Assembly (NCBI GenBank): GCA_028821405.1
Contig: JAPPGK010000012.1
Location: 1 to 54,941 of the forward strand
Length of the DNA stretch: 54,941 nt
Direction of reading: 5' to 3'
DNA from: Gammaproteobacteria bacterium
GTDB lineage: Bacteria; Pseudomonadota; Gammaproteobacteria; Pseudomonadales; Azotimanducaceae
Numbering within the stretch: the stretch's first letter is position 1; each line of letters begins with the position of its first letter. This document shows, piece after piece, positions 1-10,000 of the stretch. The position numbers and the translations under genes are program-made. Under the pieces are notes generated by a model. That model ran no database searches, was not told the DNA's origin, and saw only the letters and a program-made list of their open reading frames with translations.

Positions 1-117
1 TCGCGTTGGAATCGGCCTTTGGCTTCACCCTCACTTCGCGTTGGACAGTACGGGCATGTTCCCGCCTGCGGTCGAAGCGCTATGCTTAGGTGGATGTGCG
101 TTCGCGCTTGAACAAAG

Positions 118-1257
118 ATGGAAGTCGACAAGAGTTCCTCCACCACCGGGCAACTGCCCATTGTCCCCGACCACGACGAAACGGTCGCGCGCCTGCGCGA
201 AGAGAACGCACGCCTTAGCGCCGAACTCGCGCGGCTGCGTAGGGTGACGGAGGAGTCGGCGGGTACAACCTGGGAAGCCGAGATGGCGCGCGGAATCGCC
301 TACGCCGATGGTCAGTCGCCCACCAGTTCCCTGTCGGCAGGGAGGTTGCTCAAACAACTTGCCGGTCTGTCGAAGGAGCGCATGAAGGCAGGCCTCATCA
401 GGAACAGCAGCGAACTCGAATACCTCCCGAAACCCTGCACCGACGAGGCCCAACTCGAAGCGGACTTCGTTCGCTGGGGCTACTGCCTCGTCAAGGACGC
501 CATGTCCCCGGAGCAGGTGCGGGCCCAGGTGGACCGCTTGGTGGACCAGGCCGAAGCGGAGCAAAGCCTCAAAGCCGGCATCATGACCAGCCGGAACGAA
601 ACCGCCCAGCTCGTCAACAACCTGGTTCTCAAGGGCGCGGTGTTCCGTGACGCCGTGGAGTTCAAGGAGTCGGCGGCCCAACGCGGCCCGCTGGTGGACC
701 GGCTGCTCACCAAGGTGATGGGCGAGGGCTTCGGCTTGGGCTGCGCCCACGGATCCATCGTGCACCAAGGCGGCGGCCTGCAGGAACTGCACATCGACCA
801 GGGCGGCATGCCGATGCCCTATCCGCCGTTCCCATTCGGTTCCCTGATCATCTGGTGCTATACCCAGTTCGACCTCGACAACGGGGCCACGTACTGCGTG
901 CCCGGCTCGCACCGAAGCGCCACCGGCACGACCCGCTTCCGCGATGGTGTCGACCTGGTGCGGCTGGTTGAAGGCGAACCCGGGCTCGTTGCGATCTGCG
1001 CACAACCCGGCACCTGCATCCTCACCGATACGCGGATCCTGCACTGCGGCGGTCGCAGGATGTCACCGGGCACCCGCTACGCAATGCGCTGCCACTACAA
1101 CCGGTACTTCATGCGCGCATTGCATGAGCAATCGACAGCCAACGTACACGTGCCCGACGACGTCTACGAACTCCTGTCGCCACGGCTCAAGCAGATGATG
1201 GGCATTACCGTGAACAATCACGACCCCATCGGCGAACTACGTCACAACGAAATTTGA
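118..1257 (+). CDS. Phytanoyl-CoA dioxygenase (PhyH) family protein
   Basis: 379 residues. The C-terminal two thirds carry the PhyH-type Fe(II)/2-oxoglutarate dioxygenase pattern: LHIDQGG (His about 225, Asp about 227) and a distal His in ILHCGGRR (about 309), followed by arginines that would hold 2-oxoglutarate (GTRYAMRCHYNRY). The typical CVPGSHR turn lies between them. Residues about 20-42 form a heptad-like coiled coil (ARLREENARLSAELARL), unusual for the family, so the protein may oligomerise or bind a partner. The substrate cannot be read; family members hydroxylate acyl chains, amino acids or small metabolites. It is convergent with ileS, only 14 bases away. The ATG at 118 is the first one in frame with the domain. 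Confidence 0.8.
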   Translation: MEVDKSSSTTGQLPIVPDHDETVARLREENARLSAELARLRRVTEESAGTTWEAEMARGIAYADGQSPTSSLSAGRLLKQLAGLSKERMKAGLIRNSSELEYLPKPCTDEAQLEADFVRWGYCLVKDAMSPEQVRAQVDRLVDQAEAEQSLKAGIMTSRNETAQLVNNLVLKGAVFRDAVEFKESAAQRGPLVDRLLTKVMGEGFGLGCAHGSIVHQGGGLQELHIDQGGMPMPYPPFPFGSLIIWCYTQFDLDNGATYCVPGSHRSATGTTRFRDGVDLVRLVEGEPGLVAICAQPGTCILTDTRILHCGGRRMSPGTRYAMRCHYNRYFMRALHEQSTANVHVPDDVYELLSPRLKQMMGITVNNHDPIGELRHNEI

Positions 1258-1271
1258 CGAACGCGCCGCAC

Positions 1272-4200
1272 TCAAGGCGAGCCCCTCCGCATCGAGAACG
1301 CCAACCGCTTGCCGTCGATGGCCGTCTCGGTTGCGCCATCCGCAACGTCACCGGGCGCCAGAGAAAGGGCCAGGGTCTCGCGCCCGATGTACTCGCCGTG
1401 GGCCTCAATCGCTTCGGCGATGTCCTCGTCGGCGTCGTACACCACGTGAATCCGATCGCTGACCGCGAAGCCACTGTCCTTGCGGGCACGCTGAATGCGG
1501 TTGACGACCTCCCTCGCCACGCCCTCGCGCAGCAGTTCGTCGTCGAGGCGGCAGTCGAGTTCGATGGAGATGAATCGATTCGAGACGGTCTCCGTGCCTT
1601 CCTTGGCCTCCCGGAACACGTGGATGTCGTCGCGGTCGAAACGCTCCCCGTCGATGTCGATGACGCCGTCTTCCTGGAATGCCTCGATGGCATCCGCATC
1701 CAACGCCGCGATCTTCCCTTGGAACGCCTTCATGCGCGGCCCAAGTCGTTTGCCGAGCACGGGAAAATTCGGCTTCGCGTAGAGCGCGATGTAGCTCGCC
1801 TCGTCCTTCTCGTAGTGCACTTCCTTGACGTTCAGTTCGGACTTCACGTAGTTCTCGAGCGTCCTGATCTCGTCGAGCAGCGTCGCGTCGCGATGGATGA
1901 TCGTGATCCGTCGCAGCGGCGTACGCAGGTTGATCTTCACCTGCTCGCGTTTGGAACGGCCGAGTTCGATGACCTGCTGCATGCGCGACACGGCGTCCTC
2001 CAACAGCGGCTTGCGAAGCGAGGGCTCCGCTTCGGGGTAGGTGCAAAGGTGTACGGAGAGCGGCGTCGGCGCCTCGTCGGCGAGGCGCGCGAAGGAAAGA
2101 TAGATGTGTTCCGACAGGAACGGCGCGAATGGCGCCATGGCAACCGACAGTTCGTAGACCGCCATGTGCAGCGTGTTGTAGGCGGCGATCTTGTCGGCTG
2201 TTACGCCCTCGCCCCAGAACCGCGCCCGGTTGAGCCGGATGTACCAGTTGGTGAGGTCGGCGATGAACGAAAACAGTCTCGGCACCACGTTGTAGAGCCG
2301 GTAGCGTTTCATCTCGGCGCCGATGTCCTCCTTGAGCGTCTGCAACCGGGAGATGATCCAAGCGTCGAGAATGTTGTCGCCCCGATGGGTGCCCTTGGCC
2401 GGCGTCCAGCCATCGATCGCCGCGTAGGTCTCGAGAAACGACCAGGCGTTGTACCAGGGCAGGAGCGCACGGCGCACCATGTCGCGCACACCCCGGTCGA
2501 CGAAACGCTGCTCCTCGGCGCGAACCAGCCCCGAGTTGATGAGATACAGGCGTAGCGCGTCGGCCCCATAGGTTTCCATCAGTTCGTCCCCGGGGGTGTA
2601 GTTGCGCAGGCTCTTCGACATCTTCTTGCCGTCGGCCGCCAGCACCATGCCGTTGACGATGACGTTGCGGAACGCCGGTTTCTTGAAGAGCGCTCCGGCC
2701 AAGACCATCAGCGTGTAGAACCAGCCCCGGGTCTGGTCCAGTCCTTCGGCGATGTACTCGGCCGGGAATCCCTGCTCGAAGGTCTGCCGGTTCTCGAACG
2801 GATAGTGGAGCTGCGCATAGGGCATCGAGCCGGATTCGAACCAGCAGTCGAGGACCTCCTCGACACGGCGATAGACGCCGGCTTCGCCATCCACCTCGAA
2901 CGTGAGATGGTCGACGTGCTCGCGGTGCAGATCCCCGACCTCGACGCCCGTCAGCGCCTTGAGTTCCTCGCGCGACCCGATGCAGCGCGCGTCGCCCGTG
3001 GTGTCGTTGACCCAGATCGGCAGCGGCGTTCCCCAGACCCTATTTCGGGAGATTGCCCAATCGATAACGCCTTTGAGCCAGTTGCCGAACCGTCCGTGCT
3101 TGATGTGCTCCGGCACCCAGAGCACCTGGTCGTTCGCCGCGACAACATCGTCGACGAACTCTGTGACACGCACGAACCACGACGGCACGGCGCGGTAGAT
3201 CAGCGGCGTGTCGGTGCGGTAGCAGTGCGGATAGCTGTGCACGATGTCCTGGCGTTCGTAGAGCGTCCCGTTGTCGCGCAGGTGGCGGACGATGTGCCGG
3301 TCGGCGTCCTTGACGAACTGGCCGGCGAAATCGCGGACCTCCTCCGTGAAAACACCCGCCATGGTGACCGGGCAGCGGAACGCCTCGATACCCGCCGCCT
3401 GCAGGATCCGGTAGTCGTCCTCGCCGAACGCGGGCGCCTGATGCACGAGGCCCGTGCCCTCGTCGGTGGTCACGTAGTCGTCGGCGACCACGACGAACGC
3501 GCCGCGTTCCCGCTCAGGTTCGAAGTAGTCGAACAACGGGCGGTATCGCCGCCCCACCAAGTCCGCGCCTTTCAAGCGCGTTTCGACCGTGAGCGACGGA
3601 TGCCGCGCCCGGTAGTCCGCAAGCCGCGCTTCGGCCAGGTAGAAGGTCTTGCCGGTATCGGTGTCGGCGACCCGGACGTAGTCGATGTCCGCACCGACGC
3701 AGACCGCGAGGTTCGACGGCAGCGTCCACGGCGTCGTGGTCCAGGCCGACAGGTAGGCGTCCTCGTCCTCGAGCTCGAACAGCACGGTGATTGCGGGATC
3801 CTGGACGTCGACGTAGTTCTGCCCAGCTTCGAAGTTGGCGAGCACGGTCTCCAGTGCCGTGGACACGGGCATCACCTTCATCCCCTGGTAGATGAGTCCC
3901 CTGTCCCAAAGCTGCTTGACCACCCACCAGACGGACTCCATGTACCAGACGTCCATGGTCTTGTAGTCGTCGTCGAAGTCGACCCAGCGACCCAGCCTCG
4001 TGATGGTCTTGCGCCATTCGGCCACGTAGCGCTCGACGATGGCTCGGCACTCGGCGTTGTAGCCTGCGACACCCATCTTCTGGACCGCCTCCTGGGCCGA
4101 GACTCCCAGCGCCTTGTCGATCTCCTGCTCGATGGGCAGCCCATGGCAGTCCCAGCCGAAACGGCGCAGCACATGCCGGCCTCGCATCGTCCAGTAGCGC

Positions 4201-4412
4201 GGCACGATGTCCTTCAGGATCGAACCCAAGAGATGCCCGTGGTGCGGGAGACCGGTCGCGAAGGGCGGCCCGTCGTAGAAGATGTACGGCTTCTTGTCCT
4301 CCGTGCATGCCAGCGACAACCGGAACACGTCCTGATCCTCCCAGTGCGAGAGGATGTCGTGTTCCATCGCGACGAACGAGAACGCGGCGGTTTCTTCCAC
4401 CTGTTGGGTCAT
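1272..4412 (-). CDS. ileS: Isoleucyl-tRNA synthetase, type 2 (eukaryote-like)
   Basis: 1046 residues, class I aminoacyl-tRNA synthetase that charges tRNA-Ile with isoleucine in the cytoplasm. The HIGH box reads GLPHHGH (residues 54-60) in the context YDGPPFATGLPHHGH, and the KMSKS loop is at about residue 595 (KKMSKSLRNYTPGDE). WDCHGLPIE follows the HIGH box as expected. The GLPHxGH form, the length near 1040 and the lack of the C-terminal zinc-binding cysteines place it in the type 2 clade shared with eukaryotes and some bacteria, rather than the E. coli type 1 clade. Type 2 enzymes are generally poorly inhibited by mupirocin. It starts at ATG 4412, with no neighbour on its strand close enough to form an operon. 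Confidence 0.95.
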   Translation of the reverse strand: MTQQVEETAAFSFVAMEHDILSHWEDQDVFRLSLACTEDKKPYIFYDGPPFATGLPHHGHLLGSILKDIVPRYWTMRGRHVLRRFGWDCHGLPIEQEIDKALGVSAQEAVQKMGVAGYNAECRAIVERYVAEWRKTITRLGRWVDFDDDYKTMDVWYMESVWWVVKQLWDRGLIYQGMKVMPVSTALETVLANFEAGQNYVDVQDPAITVLFELEDEDAYLSAWTTTPWTLPSNLAVCVGADIDYVRVADTDTGKTFYLAEARLADYRARHPSLTVETRLKGADLVGRRYRPLFDYFEPERERGAFVVVADDYVTTDEGTGLVHQAPAFGEDDYRILQAAGIEAFRCPVTMAGVFTEEVRDFAGQFVKDADRHIVRHLRDNGTLYERQDIVHSYPHCYRTDTPLIYRAVPSWFVRVTEFVDDVVAANDQVLWVPEHIKHGRFGNWLKGVIDWAISRNRVWGTPLPIWVNDTTGDARCIGSREELKALTGVEVGDLHREHVDHLTFEVDGEAGVYRRVEEVLDCWFESGSMPYAQLHYPFENRQTFEQGFPAEYIAEGLDQTRGWFYTLMVLAGALFKKPAFRNVIVNGMVLAADGKKMSKSLRNYTPGDELMETYGADALRLYLINSGLVRAEEQRFVDRGVRDMVRRALLPWYNAWSFLETYAAIDGWTPAKGTHRGDNILDAWIISRLQTLKEDIGAEMKRYRLYNVVPRLFSFIADLTNWYIRLNRARFWGEGVTADKIAAYNTLHMAVYELSVAMAPFAPFLSEHIYLSFARLADEAPTPLSVHLCTYPEAEPSLRKPLLEDAVSRMQQVIELGRSKREQVKINLRTPLRRITIIHRDATLLDEIRTLENYVKSELNVKEVHYEKDEASYIALYAKPNFPVLGKRLGPRMKAFQGKIAALDADAIEAFQEDGVIDIDGERFDRDDIHVFREAKEGTETVSNRFISIELDCRLDDELLREGVAREVVNRIQRARKDSGFAVSDRIHVVYDADEDIAEAIEAHGEYIGRETLALSLAPGDVADGATETAIDGKRLAFSMRRGSP

Positions 4413-4456
4413 GAGGCAAGGTGACGCAGCCTGAGGCCGCGCATTCTACTTCGCAA

Positions 4457-5620
4457 TCAGGCGTCGTTGGCGCCGACGCGACCGATCAGTTCGTCGCCCG
4501 AGGCGCTGTCGACGATTGCGTCGCCAACTGCCGCGAAGCCATCGTTGTCCGCGATGTCGGCGAGAACCGTCGCCAGCCGATCCGCAATCGCAGAGCCGAA
4601 ACGTCGTTCGGCCATACGCCGCAACAACGCCCGCTCCTCAACGAGAAACTGCTCCCGCGCTCGCAACCTGCCCTGTTCGAGGCCCTGCTCGATGCCCTGC
4701 TCGATGCCCTGCTCGATGCCCTGCTCGATGCCCTGCTCGATGCCCTGCTCGACGCCCTGCTCGCGACCTTGTTCGAGGCCGCGCGCCATGCCGCGCGCCA
4801 TGCCGCGCGCCATGCCGCGGGCCTCGCCACGTTCGATAGCTTGGCGTTCAAGGTCGTCGTAGTACTTCTGAAGCCGTTCGTTGACGCTCTCCAACAGGGT
4901 CATAGGTTCCTCCATCAACATCGCCGTGTAGCTGCGTCCCGGTTGTCCGGTCCGGCGCGGCCGCAGGCGTTCGATCCAGTCCCGAAACGCACGCCGGATT
5001 TGAGCATCGACGGGATCGTTCAGCAGGCCGGCGAGTTCAGCCACCGCAAGGTCCAGCGCCTTCCCCTGGCTAGTCTCCAGCGCCACCAGGGACGAGACCA
5101 GATTGTCTCTTGGTAGATCGTCCGTCGATCGCTGCCACTCGTCAAGCGCAAGATAGGATTGCCGGGGTTGGAACTCCGCCATGGCGGCACCTGCCGGCAG
5201 CATCATTTCGGTCATCGATAGCGGCGCATTCCACCGGCGTCGCCCGTTGTAGACGACGAGTGGTACGACGTGCGGAAGCACTCGCCCCTCCGAGAGTCCT
5301 TGGCGCTGCCGAAGGAGTTCCTGAAACAGGAGTCCGGTGTATACCAGCATGCGCACCGGCATGGTCGCGTCGACTTCCGACTGGAACTCGAGAAGCAACA
5401 CCACATAGGCACCGGGCGGACGGCCGGCATCCTGTCGGTAGGGGATCTTCCAGGTCCTGTCCCCGTAGCGCGTATGCCATCCGTCGCTGACGTACGCCGT
5501 AGGCAGCAACTCCAACCCGTCGAGATCGAGACCGCCGGTCCACGGCTCGGGCAGGAAGCCTCGCACTAGATCGCGCACTACGCGCGGGAACGCGAACACG
5601 ATCTTGTAGAACTCATCCAT
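4457..5620 (-). CDS. Rpn family recombination-promoting nuclease/putative transposase
   Basis: 387 residues when started at the ATG at 5620 (MDEFYKIVFAFPRVVRDLVRG), which is where this family begins. An in-frame extension to 5788 exists but has no family similarity. The N-terminal half has the PD-(D/E)XK layout of Rpn/YhgA proteins, with VVLLLEFQSEVD as the E-x-Q catalytic strand and VVPLVVYNGRRRW after it. The C-terminal part is a highly repetitive helix made of RGMA and EQGI tetrapeptides, followed by a conserved tail (RMAERRFGS). Rpn nucleases are linked to RecA-independent recombination and horizontal spread and occur in many copies per genome. DNA cleavage is inferred from the family. 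Confidence 0.85.
   Translation of the reverse strand: MDEFYKIVFAFPRVVRDLVRGFLPEPWTGGLDLDGLELLPTAYVSDGWHTRYGDRTWKIPYRQDAGRPPGAYVVLLLEFQSEVDATMPVRMLVYTGLLFQELLRQRQGLSEGRVLPHVVPLVVYNGRRRWNAPLSMTEMMLPAGAAMAEFQPRQSYLALDEWQRSTDDLPRDNLVSSLVALETSQGKALDLAVAELAGLLNDPVDAQIRRAFRDWIERLRPRRTGQPGRSYTAMLMEEPMTLLESVNERLQKYYDDLERQAIERGEARGMARGMARGMARGLEQGREQGVEQGIEQGIEQGIEQGIEQGIEQGLEQGRLRAREQFLVEERALLRRMAERRFGSAIADRLATVLADIADNDGFAAVGDAIVDSASGDELIGRVGANDA
4670..4830. repeat. 12-bp in-frame tandem repeats inside the Rpn gene
   Basis: Two adjacent arrays with a 12-base period. GCCCTGCTCGAT (plus strand) repeats about seven times from about 4680 to 4765 and encodes EQGI/EQGL/EQGR on the minus strand. CGCGCCATGCCG repeats about four times from about 4780 to 4820 and encodes RGMA. 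The period is a multiple of three, so copy-number change keeps the frame and would lengthen or shorten the helical linker. This is typical of Rpn genes. Confidence 0.9.
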
Positions 5621-5730
5621 CGTGTCGAGACTAGACCGCCACGCCAACGACGTATGCAGGACAACGCCGTCAATACGTGTCAGAGATATCTCACGGCGGC
5701 TCCCCGCCGGTAGACGAAGAAGCGGTCGGG

Positions 5731-7089
5731 TCATCCTTGCCGCGACATGTCGTAGTGCCGTTCGGTCGCACCGAAGCCCTCCGGCCACCAGACCTTGCGC
5801 ATAACGAGACCCGCTGGCGACTCATCTTGGCGCGAGCCCAAGCCGAACTGGCAGTGGAACCCCGCGTATCTCGCGTCTTCACAGGCCGCATGCGACCAAC
5901 GCCCCTCGGGCCAGCAAAGCCAAGGCATGTTAGACCGCCTCTCGATCGTCTCGGCGAGGAGGATGAGTTCCTGTCTGAGATTCCCGCGCTTGGTGAGATC
6001 CTCGTGGTGCGGGCCGTGGGTAGCCACGATCCAACCAGATTCCTTGAGGCTGTCAATGTCGGCCGGCTTCAGCAGCCATGCCGGATCGAGCATCTGCGGG
6101 ACGCCGATTTCGTCCAATGCCGCGTGCTGCTTGAATTCGGTCATCGCCTTGAGCCCTGAACGGGTCGCGGTACCGACGGCTAGGGCGTCCTCCGGATCGA
6201 GCCCTCGTTCGGCGCAGTGCTGGTAGAGCCGCTGAAGGGGCAGCGGGCGTACTCCATCGCCGTAGTGATTCTCGCCCGCGAACAGCACGGGACAAAGGCA
6301 CGGCAGCTTCTCGAAGACGGGCACGAGGTCGATCACGTCCTTCCATCCGTCGTCGAAGGTCACCAGCGAAACGGACTCAGCCCCATGCTCAAAGTTCCAG
6401 CACTCCACCGCGTCGTTCAACTGCTCGAGTCGACGCGTCAAGTCCGCGTACTCCACGGACATGCCGTAGCGAAGGTGAACCCGGTGAGCCGGCCCGGGTG
6501 CGCCCCGGTGGACACGATGTAGCGCGGGAACTTCGAGAGGGTAGAAACTGCGGTTCGAGCGGCCCTTGTAGGCGCCCTCGGGCCGGAGCCCCGTCGCCCA
6601 CGAGACCACTTCGTCGACCGTATCGCATCCCGCCACGACCTGGTCTCCGCGTCGTTGATCGAGTCGGCGATCAGCCAATTCCTTTGCCCAGCCCGCTGCC
6701 GACCGAAGCACCGCGATCGGCTTGCCCTCCTGCCACGCAAGCGCGAGTTCGCTCAAGGTTCCGGCACCGCCGCCTAGGCCAACGACAAGATCCGCCGACT
6801 GGACGACGATGTGGTTGCGTACAGCACCGAGTTCCGTGCGAACAACGCCAGCGGGATGCGGATTCCGCTCCCAGGCGCGCGCCCAACCGGGCTCGATATG
6901 GATAAGGGTCGTTGCGGTTGCAGCTTCCCGGTGTCCCTTCGCGACCGCGCGCATGACGCCTCCCATGCCCCCCGTAACCAGGTCGAAGCCAGCATCCGCA
7001 AGCGCACGGGCGAGCGACTCGGTCAAGCGCCGCAGTTCATCCGAAATGTCGCCAGCGGATCCGACGACAGCGACGACGTTTCTTTTCAT
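5731..7089 (-). CDS. Fusion of a SLOG/LOG (TIGR00725-like) domain and a NodB-type polysaccharide deacetylase
   Basis: 452 residues. Residues 1-175 form a Rossmann-like SLOG domain: VVAVVGSAG at the start, LVTGGMGGVM (38-47), and the nucleotide-binding signature GLGGGAGTLSE (104-114), a variant of the LOG PGGxGTxxE motif. Residues about 205-452 resemble carbohydrate esterase 4: SLVTFDDGW (241-249) holds the catalytic/metal Asp pair, ATHGPHHEDL (356-365) is the metal His motif, and WPEGRW (393-398) is the third motif. Its ATG overlaps the stop of the giant gene upstream by four bases (ATGA, 7086-7089), so the two are translationally coupled. The likely role is processing of a nucleotide or sugar ligand together with N-deacetylation of a glycan. 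No signal peptide, so a cytoplasmic substrate is implied. Confidence 0.75.
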   Translation of the reverse strand: MKRNVVAVVGSAGDISDELRRLTESLARALADAGFDLVTGGMGGVMRAVAKGHREAATATTLIHIEPGWARAWERNPHPAGVVRTELGAVRNHIVVQSADLVVGLGGGAGTLSELALAWQEGKPIAVLRSAAGWAKELADRRLDQRRGDQVVAGCDTVDEVVSWATGLRPEGAYKGRSNRSFYPLEVPALHRVHRGAPGPAHRVHLRYGMSVEYADLTRRLEQLNDAVECWNFEHGAESVSLVTFDDGWKDVIDLVPVFEKLPCLCPVLFAGENHYGDGVRPLPLQRLYQHCAERGLDPEDALAVGTATRSGLKAMTEFKQHAALDEIGVPQMLDPAWLLKPADIDSLKESGWIVATHGPHHEDLTKRGNLRQELILLAETIERRSNMPWLCWPEGRWSHAACEDARYAGFHCQFGLGSRQDESPAGLVMRKVWWPEGFGATERHYDMSRQG

Positions 7090-10000
7090 CTCCCACCCCG
7101 GATCCGCGACGGCTTGGCGACGATGCGCGCGATGATCGCTTCCCTCTCCGCGCGGTCCGCGCCTTTTCCAGTACCGGAAGGTTCGTGCAGATAGAGCGGC
7201 TCCTCGATGTATACCGGGTGATCCGCCATCTCCACGATGGGCAGCATGTAGGCCCAGTCGTTCGCCAAGTCGACATATTCGCCGTCGAGCCGCAGATCCT
7301 CGTCCGGTATGGCATCGAACAGCCGCTTGCGAAACGAACGCAGGTGCTGCCAGACGTTGCCGCCCCGGTGTCGGCGCGGATTGTCGAAACAGACCGGGTA
7401 GGTCGCCGCCTTGTCCGTTCGCAGCATGGAGCCCACCGTCACGTCGGCGCCCCTCCGGTACTCGGTTGCGAGCCGCTGCAACACGCCCTTGCCTATCAAC
7501 GCATCGTCCGCGTCGAGTGTGACGACGACGGTCTCGGGATCCGCGCAGACGTGTCGAATGGCCGTTACCAAATTCGCGAGCAAGCCCTGGCGACGCCGGT
7601 TCCGAACGATCGTGCAGCGGTCTTCGAGCGGTTTCCATGCGATCTCGAAGTACTCGGCGAATTGCGAGTCCGAGGCATCGTCGAACACCACCGCGCCCCA
7701 ATCCTCGCCTCGCTGGCGGCGCATCGACTCGATGCATCGACACAACCTCCCGGCCGGCACGTTGCGACCGGACACCACGAATACGAATGGTTCTCGGCGT
7801 CGTGGTTCCAGCCACGCCGGCAGGTCGCCGACCCACTCCGGCTCGCCAACCTGACCAGCCGGAACCACGCCGCGTTCGACACGGTCGAGGACCCCAAACC
7901 ACGGGGTCGGATCATCCTTCCTCGAATTGGGCGGATGCACGTAGAACGTCCGCCGGTCGCCGCCGCGATAGGAACGCCCGGCGCCCCCCTGAATCGCGCG
8001 GTCCACCGCTCGGTGCCATGGCAACACCAACCGGCCACTGCGTTCGTCCACGCGGTTCGGGAAAGGCCGCGCGTCCACCAGTTGCTGAAGGTCGATCAGC
8101 GACGCCCGGACCTCGACCCGCCAGGGACCGTCGGCTCCCTCCGGCGTGTAGGGCTGGTCCTCCGCCATCGCGATGTTGAACGCAACGGTGAGCGCGTCCG
8201 GGTCGCTCCGGACCGCGGCGAACATATCCGCAAGATAGTCGTGGTCGCGGTCTCGGCGGCCGATCATCGCATCGGCGTCGACCTGGAGCACGTAGCGCGT
8301 CGAACACGCCTCGAATCCGGCCAACGTTGATGCGAGTTGCGCACCGGTCTCCGCATGGGCCCGGGGGGACGAAACTCCAAACCACCTTCGGTTCACGGAG
8401 GCGGCGACTTCGCCGTCGCCAGAGCCGACGAGGATCCGGTCGATCCATCCGGCGTCCTGCAACGCGTTCGCCGCTTCGCGCAGCCGTCCGAGGCCCCCGC
8501 CATCGCCGTGCTCCCGAAGGAACCCGTCTTCTCGCGAGTCGAGGACCAGTAAACGCTCCGAAAACGCCCGCGGCGATTCGAGCTGCGAAACCAAGTGGGG
8601 AACTTGCACATCGAGCGTCGAAGCCTCCATCGCGCACGCCTTGATGAGCAGCGTGACCTCCGGCAGCGCGGGCATCGGCGCGAGATCGAACAGCAGCTCG
8701 TCCGATGCCGGCTCGAACCGAGCCAGATCGACCGTCCCCAACTCCACTCGGTTTCGAACGGTTAGGTTTGCCCTCGCGAACTCTCGGCGCAGCATGCGTT
8801 CCGGTCGATACACGTCTTCCCGGGTCCGTCCCGAGTCGCGCATCGTCTTGCGGTAGGTGAACGTGCGCTCGTACCGCGCACCGTCGGGAAGCTCGCGGCC
8901 GGCCTCCGGGGTGGAGCCGCCAAACGCAAAGTGCGGATTGCAGACCACCAGCACGACCCGGCCGTCTTCCGCAACCGAGGCCCGGAGATCGCGAAGGATG
9001 CCGCGAAGCACATCGTCGCCTTCGATCGTGCAAAGCACCCGTTGGCAAACGACGAGATCGTAGGGGCCGTCCCCCACGGCGTCCGCCGGGTCGTGCGTGA
9101 ACCGCAGATTCGCGGCGCCGCGCGCCTGCCAGCGCAGCGCTCGCGCCTCGTCCGGGTCGTAGCCGACGACCCCGGCATTCCGTTCGGCCAAGGCCTGTGC
9201 GAGTTTGCCGTCGCCGCAACCGTAGTCCAGCACCCACAGAGAGTCGCCGGCCATGCCCAGGATGGCGTTGTGCGCCGCGGTGTCCTTGTACTGCTCGGTA
9301 ACCCGGAGAACCGCTTCGTGGAACCGCTCGAAGCCGTCGAGTTCCGGGATGTCGGAGTCGGTCAGCGCCTTGCGCATGACCTTGTCGAGGTGAGGATTCG
9401 CGGCCCATCGGAAGGACATCCACGCACGCTGGCACATGATCTTGAATTCGTCTTCATCGTCCCGCGACAGCGCCCGAATGTCGGAGCCGTAGTCGATCAA
9501 GCGCACCCGCCCGTCGATGACGCGCAGGTTGTCTGGATCGATATTTCGACAGACGATGCCACTTCGCCAGCATTCCTCCAGCAGCCCGATCAAGCCCGGC
9601 CCGAAGCCACCGGAATAAGGTTCCGTGTGCTCGTACGGATAGACGAGAACCGCCCGATGCCCGGCGCGCCGGAAGTCGAGGATCGGGTAGAGGTGGCGGG
9701 TGCCGCGCCAAGCACCGACGAACGAATGCAGCAACTCGGGCGCCTCCAGCATAGAGGACGACTTCCACCAATAGTCGAACACCTTGTATACGTGCTGCCC
9801 GTCGCTGAGCGCGACGCCTTCCTTGCCGCTTCCAAGCAACGTCAGCGCCCCGCCCGGGCACGCCAGCCGCCGGGCCGCCGCTTTCGCGTTGGCGACCCGT
9901 TCGTCCTCGAGGCCAGCCGCCAGCGCCAACCGGTTGCTCTCCGACAACCGGGATTGGTGGCATTCGATGTGCGCCGGCAGATCGTGCAGGAAATCCGCGA

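Noticed and set aside
1-117. Partial gene at the left edge
   Set aside because: No reading frame with family similarity enters from the left; only shadow frames were present.
2805-4424. 539-codon plus-strand ORF antisense to ileS
   Set aside because: It is the mirror of a highly conserved gene; its translation is Arg/Val/Asp-rich without family features, as expected of high-GC shadow frames.
4670-4830. CRISPR-like array
   Set aside because: The 12-base repeats are contiguous, in frame and encode the EQGI/RGMA helix of an Rpn protein; there are no spacers.
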